NCBI RefSeq assembly: GCF_036588685.1
Contig: NC_086383.1
Coordinates: forward strand, 33,979,671-34,043,670
DNA from: Mytilus trossulus
Taxonomy: Eukaryota > Mollusca > Bivalvia > Mytilida > Mytilidae
Direction: 5' to 3'
DNA: 64,000 bases
In this document: one piece after another, positions 57,140 to 64,000 of the stretch
Position numbering within the stretch: the stretch's first letter is position 1
Layout of the letters: every line of letters starts with the position of its first letter
Made by a program: the position numbers and the translations under genes
Notes under the pieces: generated by a model
Databases searched by the model: none
Told to the model about the DNA's origin: nothing
What the model saw: the letters and a program-made list of their open reading frames with translations, nothing else

Positions 57140-57270
57140 AAATCTCCATCCAAGTCATAATTTGTAAAAGTTAACCAGTATAAATCAAAGTACGGACTTC
57201 AACACGGAGCCTTGGCTTACACCGAACAGCAACATACATTGACGACAATTACTAAACATAGATATATCAT
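57140..57270. repeat. Dispersed repeat R3 (copy 2)
   Basis: 'tatgattgcaaatgagacaa', 'atctccatccaagtcataat', 'tacggacttcaacacggagc', 'cttggcttacaccgaacagc' follow the same order as at 12950-13205. Confidence 0.6.
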
Positions 57271-57693
57271 TGACTTAGGCCAAGATATTTTCTCATTTTA
57301 TCATAGATGAGATCAAGTGCAAACAAAAATATAGGTCACTGTGCTTGTTTTCGAGATATTAGCCGTTGAAATTTTGCCTGGAAAATATTCTCTCTTGACT
57401 TTTCATAGCTTCATCATTGACAAGTTGAAGTTTTTAAAAAACTGGAAAAAAAATAATCAAAATTTTATAAGACTTTTACAGATGGCTTTATTATGCATGT
57501 AACAGATTTACAAAAAGAAAAATGAGGGTCACCGGGCCGATTTTTTCAATGCATTTAAATGGATAAAACCAGAGGATTGCGAAAATCTGACAAAAAATCT
57601 AAAACATGACAAGCCAGCTTCCTTAAATGAGCCCCTAAACCGACGTCGTTTGCGTTGCTATCAATGATTTTTGTTTAAAGTAAGCACTGGAGC

Positions 57694-59270
57694 ATTGAAC
57701 GTAGAATTTTAAAACGTAATTAGATCGAAAAAAAATGTCTATTATGTATTCTTAGATATTGTCATGAAATATCGAAACTGTATAATACGAACCCTTTTCA
57801 CTGTTTACGTTAGCCAAAACTGTAAGTGATAAATTGTATCAATAGATTTTATGACAAAATTGGATACAAAAACCAACAACATTCCACTGATTATTTCGCG
57901 TTGTCTATATTGACACTAAAATGACAATCTATTTCAATATACTTTGAGAATGCCTTGTTTAAATCAAATGTTAGGTCTTGCTTTATTTTGTTTGTGTTAT
58001 TGTGTATTCTATTACATGTTATGAATTTACGAAATAAAAACATTCTGATATTAATATATTCGAACTTCATAATGTGATCATGAGTTGCTGCAAACGTTTA
58101 AACTCATATTGATGATTCTAATTATCAAAATGTCCGTCTGTTCAAAAGGATTTTTTTTGAAGTTTATGTATTGCTTACTCTATAATAAGGGTTTTCGGCC
58201 AGAAAAGTAGATTTCCAAAAACCACAAACTCTTCTGTTTCTCTCATGGTATTGATAATAAAGGAAGACGATGAAAACCTCCTATCTTTTAACATGTTAAA
58301 CTTGATACCAATACTTCACGAATGTCATTCCACAGAACGACAAATAGATGTGTCGACACATGAAATATTCTTTTCTACAAGATTTTTTTAATAGTGATTT
58401 TTTTTTTGGTTTTCAATGCTCTTCAACTTTGGTACTTTATTTGGCCTTTTTAACTTTTTTGAATACGATATTTACTGATGAGTCTTTTGTAGACGAAACG
58501 TGCGTCTGGCGTATATACGTAGTTTAGTCCTGGTATCTTTGATGAGTTTATTTCCAAGGTTCTTGTTACAGTTGACTATATTCAACAAGCGGTGTTCATC
58601 AGATATTGATTCTCAAAGACTTGACCGGTATACTAAAAAATCTTCTATAACAGCCATACGAAGATTGCAGTAAAATAATTCTTTTCTTATATTTCTACAC
58701 TAATCACTATCATTCCGCGTGCTTAATTGAAAGATCGGAATGTTTCTACAAAAGGAGGGAACAAAGACATTCATATTTTGTGCTTATTCAAAACAAGTAC
58801 TTTTTTTTTAAAGTAACACAACGTTTACAATAATCAAAGTGGTTCACTTTTGATCGACAACATATTTGATGAGTTAAGTAGATTGATTTTTTAGCAGAAA
58901 CATCCATTTTGATGATTTCCTGCCAGTCATTTACCCAAATTGATTTGAGTGTGTTCATCTTACATATTCAAGTAAACTTTATATACATAGGACAAAACCA
59001 AAAGTAAAAGGTCTAGTTACATATCGTATATTTTTCATAGAATTTGGCGGATAAGAACAAAGTCAATCAACAAATTAGGAAAGCGGAGATGAATCAGACT
59101 TTTCAATATTCAATCTCCAATTTTGTATTAGAAATCTACCCTAATCGCGTTAAATTTTTTTTAGTGAGTACGCTATATTCACACTCACACACAAATTACT
59201 CATGCAGATTTATGTGGAAGAATTTCTGACAATGACACACTTCTAATAACACCATATGGTCACCTCACGA
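57694..59270 (+). repeat. Left copy of a direct repeat flanking the CXC transposon (interrupted)
   Basis: 57694-57935 matches 62974-63205 ('aaacgtaatta', 'gtataatacgaacccttttc', 'attggatacaaa', 'acattccactg', 'gttgtctat'), and 59170-59270 matches 63206-63320 ('gatttatgtggaagaatttc', 'cacctcacgaattt'). In the right copy the two parts are contiguous; here they are separated by 1.23 kb that contains the hammerhead repeat at 58410-58560. Confidence 0.7.
58475..58514 (+). ncRNA. Hammerhead ribozyme with weakened stem I
   Basis: CTGATGA (58475-58481), stem II GTCT/AGAC (58482-58485, 58491-58494), GAAA (58495-58498), short stem III and cleavage after C58506. The catalytic core is intact, but the 5' strand of stem I (TATTTA) pairs poorly with TGGCGT. 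The surrounding repeat (58410-58560) reads 'caatgctcttcaactttgg' upstream and 'gtcctggtatctttgatgag' downstream. It lies on the strand opposite to the gene whose intron holds it. Confidence 0.7.
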
Positions 59271-59743
59271 ATTTGATGATCGATACGATGTGTCATTGTT
59301 TTAACTCACTAATAGTCCATCAGCTAGTTTTTAAAAAGCGCTTTAGTCGAGGAGTTAGTGTTACACCCCAGGGTACCGTGATTTTTTTGATAGATTCAGC
59401 TTCAATGTTTTTTATTTAAAATATTTGATATAAAGCGATTGAAAAAAATAAAAGCATAGGTCAAAACAACCAAATCAGATATAAAACTATCATATTTAAT
59501 GTAACACTGAAGATTTTTGTTTATATTTTTTTAACATTACAAACAATCCGATTTTTTGGTTAAAATTCATGGCATATTTTCTTATTTTATAACGAAATTC
59601 GTAAATCCGTATTTGTGAATTACACTTTAGAATTGATCAGTATGCAATGTTCAAAATTTTTGTAATACTTATGTCTTGTCCTAAATATGAATTCTCCAAT
59701 AAAAAAATATGTACTCGTGAAATACCAGAAATCATTACATTAC

Positions 59744-59816
59744 CAACTTCGATTAAGTCTACAACATATTCATACCTGAGTGCAGACATAATCCCTTTAA
59801 GCTGATCAATTTGCAA
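59744..59816 (-). CDS. Unrecognised gene, third-last exon
   Basis: 73-nt exon after 'gtgtgttttcag': LQIDQLKGIMSALRYEYVVD then LIEV and one base (phase 1) at 'GTTG|gtaatg'. Joined to 55488-55540 it reads LIEVGDNSRTSG in frame. The segment is heptad-like (L..L...M..L). The following intron of 4.2 kb holds two SINEs, repeat R3 and the left flanking repeat. Confidence 0.65.
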
Positions 59817-60000
59817 CTGAAAACACACATTAAATTGTCGATTTATGTTTTTTTGTGAGACAAATTATTTCTTAAAGTAAATGTGTAACGACATATTTTT
59901 GAAATAAGGTTACTTTTTTATCGTTCTGAAAAAGGTGCACTCTATTGAACTCAGTAAAGGTGTGCTCTTCAACTTCCTACTTTTATAGTCTCTTTCACTT

Positions 60001-60040
60001 TTTGGATTCGATCGTCTTTTGTAGACTTTACGCGCGTCTT
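60001..60040 (+). ncRNA. Decayed hammerhead ribozyme remnant
   Basis: 'gatcgtcttttgtagacttt' then 'acgcgcgtct' keeps the stem II and cleavage-side sequences of the intact copies, but CTGATGA and GAAA are lost. It is preceded by 'gctcttcaacttcctac', as in the other copies. Confidence 0.4.
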
Positions 60041-60479
60041 GTGTAAAGACAAAATACAATCAAGTATCTATGATGAGTGACATGTTGTGTTTTAGCTATG
60101 TAATGATTGAGTTAAGATTGTTACGTTATTCAACCGATAAACATCGCTTTGAACAAAATTCAAATAGGCAGTTGTGACTTTTAAATTTCTTGAGCACATC
60201 ATTATAACGATTTGACATACCATCTGGTTACTATTTATTTGTTATTCGTACATTGTTCCCCATTTGATAGTGTTTTTTTATTAGTTTTCTTTCCTTCTAA
60301 CTTGTATATATTGCTTCACTATTTAATGAATTTACTCTTGTTTTATAGTTGTTGTACATACTGTCAACTAATTTTGTTGCTTTGTTTGCATTCAGTTCAT
60401 TGATCTCTATCTCTGTATTTGTTGACAAGGTGTACTAGTATTTGCGTTATATACAAAATCTGCCAAATTCTTGAATCCT

Positions 60480-62548
60480 TACATAGAAATGGTGGAATTA
60501 ATATTGTTGTTTACAAAAGCAGCAAGGGAAGGTAATTGGGGTATTTATTTGTCATGTGCTGAAAAAGTTTCCATACTTTTTTGCATATGACCGTTAAAAC
60601 TGTTCCCTATACATGTCAGTCCATTTGACTCATATTCAAAATATGCCGCATAACCATCCTGATGCTCATTTATTTGTTTCATTTGGTGTTTTTTTTGTGT
60701 TCAGAGATACAAAACACAAGAGGTGGCATTGTTGGTTTCAGTTCAAATACAAAATCTGTTGGTTTGTTTAATGCATATGACAGAGCTTCAATATCGTCAA
60801 AATGTCGATATTTGGCATGCATGGTTAACCCTGAAACATCCGCACAAAATGAACTTAGGAAAACTCGAAAGAAGCGAGATGATATTGACGTTTTGAAATT
60901 GGTTCAAACACTGCAAAGCTAGAAAAATTCATTTGAGACACATGCGCAGTTATCAGGCTTGTCTTCGCGTACTGTTGCTTCTTCGGAATTAATGTTGGAC
61001 CTTTTAAACGCGTATGGCGAAGGAAGGTTGGCAGCAGAATACTTTATTACTGAACGGCTTATTCAAAAGTCAACCAATATCTTCAAACCAATCAAAAGAC
61101 AATAATTGCTTACATTTTATACAAAGGAAATAAAATGTAAGCAGTAAATGGCTGATTAGAACAACAACACATTGAAAACAGATGGAAATATTTTTGGTTG
61201 CCTGCTTGTAATCGCCCGGACAAGACAGTTGGATATGCGAGATGAATTAGGTCTTCTTCCATGGTTTCTTGCAAACGTTGATGGTACACCTGTAAAGACA
61301 AACACATTTGTCCTAGCTGGTCTTTACGAAAAGGGTGTTGAACAAATGCAAGCTATACCTGAGGAAAGCATGTGGATATTTGATCACATGAAAATCATTC
61401 AATTCATCACAAGGGTACCAAGTACTTTTTCGAGACCATCACAATCGTGTCCTCGGCAATGGAGCAAATTTTTTGTCAGTTGGTAGAAACAAATTTTCTC
61501 TTTTGATTTTTTTTGTGTCTGAATAGAGTAAACAATCCTATAGATTTACACTTGAACGAATTGATTTATTTGTATCACATGGAAGTACGTGCCACAAAAT
61601 TTCTGTTGAAAATGAAATAGTGACTAGTGTAAAATGCACTCAGCTTCTAAGCAAACAGGAAGAAGCCGACACAAAAATGTTTCTTCATGGAAAACACGCA
61701 GCTGACAAAGGTTACGATTGCATTGCAATAAAATCTCTTGACACTGATGTGGAAGTATTGGCCAGCTATTTTCACAATTGCATTAGTTCAAATATTATTC
61801 GTCTGACAGGTATGTCTTCCAAATGCAGATTATCAAATGTGCAATCAATGTGCTCAAAATTGGGGGAGAATATTTATAGAGTACTGCCAGGATTTCACGC
61901 CTTTACTGGTTGTGATTCAGTTAGTGCTTTGTCTGGTAAAGGAAAAAGCAAAGCATTTGGCGTTTTGACACGTTCTGTGGAGTTTTCAGATGGTCTATTC
62001 CGTCTTGGTGAATCTTTTAAAAAAGTAGGTGTAGAACTGTCAAAAACACTCGAGAGGGTTTTCAGTGCTTTAAATTGCTAGCAGAATAATAACATCAATG
62101 AATTTAAATTCAGAATTTTTTGCAACGCAAAAAACATTAATTGTCATCTACTGCCCACAACAAAAAATGCAATGTCAAAGCACTTTAAACGAGCTACCTT
62201 ACAGGCAAAAAATTAGAAATCTGCTCTTCAACACAACACTGTTACATCGCCAAACAACCATGGTTGGATTGTAAAGAACGATTTGATCAGTAACTATTGG
62301 CTAGACCAACTGCCTGTGAAGATGCTTTATTGATAGTGATAAGCTGTTCATGTAAACCTGGTTGTGCCACCAAACGATGTTCATGTGTTCGACAAGGTTT
62401 ATTCTCTACAGATGGCTGCAAATGTACGAGTGCTTATATCTATAAACATAATCAAATCGTTGATAAGGCTGACGATGACGACGAAGATGATGGTGATGAG
62501 AATTCGGAAGATGGCACTGACGAAAATAAAGATGATTCTATGGATTGA
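60480..62548 (+). pseudogene. Transposon-associated protein with CXC-type cysteine domain, broken
   Basis: Fragments in order: LLFTKAAREGNWGIYLSCAE and FFAYDR (60490-60600); GGIVGFSSNTKSVGLFNAYD and on to NELRKTRKKRDDIDVLKLVQ (60705-60921); then TVASSELMLDLLNAYGEGRL; a frame at 61172-61486 with DVDMR-like LDMRDELGLLPWFLANVDGT; 61620-62081 with KQEEADTKMFLHGKHAADKG, SLDTDVEVLASYFHN, PGFHAFTGCDSVSALSGKGK; and 62297-62548 with CSCKPGCATKRCSCVRQGLF, a tesmin/TSO1-like CXC cysteine pattern, before an acidic tail. This multicopy family (EEADT..LH, DTDV, GCDS, C-terminal CXC) is familiar from cnidarian and mollusc genomes. At least four stops or frameshifts inactivate it. The D-rich motifs suggest a nuclease-like fold, an inference. 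Confidence 0.75.
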
Positions 62549-62973
62549 ACTTCTTCATGAACTTCACATGTGGTGATTCTGTTGTTAAAAGAACTTTAAT
62601 ATAGATCTTGAAACCCTGTTAGTTCTATTATTTTTTTTAGTATTATGTGTTAAACAAAATTGTTGATATACCCTTATATAAGACCCCTTTTATCTCCTTT
62701 TGAACACGTATACAAAAGTCTAACACCTCTTATGCTATACTCTAGACATAACTATTTATATTAGATTTATACAAAAATATGCGGTACCCTGGGGTGTTAC
62801 CATAACTGAATTTTAATCTTACCAGCTGATGGACTATAGCGAAATGACAGATGGTATTTGAATTGGTGACACCTATTCACATGTCTTGTTCACCAATTGT
62901 CTACCATTATCATTTTTGTTTATATTATGAAGGTGGATTAACATGGTTGACTGTGCATACATTGCAGGAGCCG

Positions 62974-63320
62974 AGGACATAGAATTCAAAACGTAATTAA
63001 AATTAAAAAAAAGTTGTCTATCATGTTTTTTAGATACTGCCATAAAATATCAAAACTGTATAATACGAACCCTTTTCAGTGTTTACATTAGCCAAATCTG
63101 CAAGAGACAAATTGTATAAATAGATATTCTGTCAAAATTGGATACAAAGAAACCCAAAACATTCCACTGCTGTATTTCACGTTGTCTATGTTAAAACTCA
63201 AATGTCATTCTACATTCTTCCTCTCACACACAAGTTACTCGTGTAGATTTATGTGGAAGAATTTCTAACATCGACCACTTTTAAAACCCAATATCGTCAT
63301 CTCACGAATTTGGTGAACTT
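62974..63320 (+). repeat. Right copy of the direct repeat flanking the CXC transposon
   Basis: Contiguous counterpart of 57694-57935 plus 59170-59270. It starts about 130 bp after the right TIR. There is no coding content; the 87-codon frame beginning at 63253 is incidental. Confidence 0.7.
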
Positions 63321-64000
63321 GTATGAATACAACTTACGAATACTAATATGTTATAGGTTAATAATAAAGGTACATGTCTGCTTAATATCGATTATGGATG
63401 TTACAGTTGATAAAACTTTGTCCTTCCTTGTAAAAATTAAAGTGATTTCAGTGACAACCTGGTTACATGTATGTCATGAATATAATAGATTTCATAAAAA
63501 AATCAAAATAGATTAAAACATTCGGTATAAATTTGTTCATTATAATTGCTGATCTTATGAGCAATTTATGACCAATTATAAATTTTATTATCATTTGTTA
63601 TCACATAAATTTGTTATACCTTTCTTTCTTTTTTCAGGTTTACGACGGTACACTTTAATTGTAATAACAATGGTAATAACAGCACAAATCGCAAGAATTA
63701 GACTCGGTATCGCTGCTGCAAGGGTAACTGTAGCTGTAATAGATACGTACACTAGAACAATAGAAATTCAAAAAAAATAAGAGATACACTGTAAAATTGA
63801 AATTTATGTTTAAATTTAGCTATCGCATACTCATTTCATTAAATATTTCGTTATAAGGTGTATAAGATATAAATGATAATACGAATCAGTAATATCTATT
63901 TAAGACAGTACCAAACACATACAAAGCATGCATATAATACTATACGATTTCCGTTCAATAAATGAGGGAATGACAATGGTCAACCAGTTCAATTAACTAC
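63321..64000. other. Right edge of the window, no supported gene
   Basis: A 70-codon frame (63568-63780) follows a good acceptor-like 'tttcttttttcag' at 63638, and its C-terminal part reads RIRLGIAAARVTVAVIDTYT. The composition is repetitive (V, I, T, A, R) and another frame over the same bases is cysteine- and asparagine-rich, so the correct reading cannot be decided. Nothing else recognised. Confidence 0.3.

Larger units (their letters stand above)
59363..62797 (+). mobile_element. 3.4-kb TIR transposon carrying a CXC-domain protein relic
   Basis: Perfect 16-bp inverted ends ACACCCCAGGGTACCG (59363-59378) and its complement (62782-62797). Further imperfect inverted sequence lies outside, 'agtccatcagct' (59314-59325) mirrored at 62824-62835, so the true ends may be about 70-90 bp farther out. 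The interior holds plus-strand coding fragments of one protein between 60480 and 62548. It also holds, at its left, the minus-strand exon 59744-59816 of the unrecognised gene, which is hard to reconcile with a simple insertion and should be resolved. Confidence 0.65.

Overview
The window looks like nuclear DNA from a bivalve mollusc, most likely a marine mussel of the genus Mytilus. It is AT-rich and gene-poor, its genes are cut into short exons with GT/AG borders, and most of it is dispersed repeats. Many of those repeats have the sequence character I associate with mussel genomes: the 'gagggacgaaag...' retroelement 3' ends, the 'gacttggtacaggcatttt' repeat, and hammerhead-ribozyme repeats of the form 'ctgatgagtct...gacgaaac'. 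The genus is recalled from those repeats, not tested by a search.

Host genes, all partial or broken into exons: (1) 733-872 and 6840-7056 (+), an SH2 domain resembling the N-terminal SH2 of phospholipase C-gamma, ending in a stop. A degenerate paralogue of its first exon lies at 46324-46454. (2) 14123-14317 (+), a B-box zinc-finger exon of TRIM type, with a frameshifted relative at 40366-40578. (3) 22267-26115 (+), the last four exons of an RPGRIP1L-like ciliary transition-zone protein, with all splice phases matching. (4) 29016-31336 (+), a secreted C-type lectin with a coiled-coil stalk and EPN and WND motifs. (5) 59816-54803 (-), the last three exons of a gene I do not recognise.

The rest is mobile DNA. 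Reverse-transcriptase elements related to Penelope occur at about 1.9-5.1 kb, 32-33.2 kb, 41.3-43.4 kb and 47.1-47.8 kb. A GIY-YIG Penelope-like element is present as a head-to-head inverted pair at 34.65-38.0 kb, with another fragment at 38.55-38.98 kb. Other elements are a LINE remnant (26.9-27.3 kb), two ORF1-like copies (15.2-17.0 kb), a mariner remnant (19.5-20.1 kb), several TIR/MITE elements, two tRNA-derived SINEs, and a 3.4-kb TIR transposon carrying a broken CXC-domain protein (59.36-62.80 kb). Two of the insertions can be read against an empty paralogous site within the window.

The most striking signals are three copies of a type I hammerhead ribozyme (25603 +, 46553 -, 58475 +), at least one of which has every core position intact, several decayed copies, and a 530-540-bp tandem repeat carrying a second hammerhead-like motif. 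A minisatellite in the RPGRIP1L gene has amplified the splice acceptor and first bases of its own exon. The inverted Penelope pair shares premature stops, which suggests one source for both arms.
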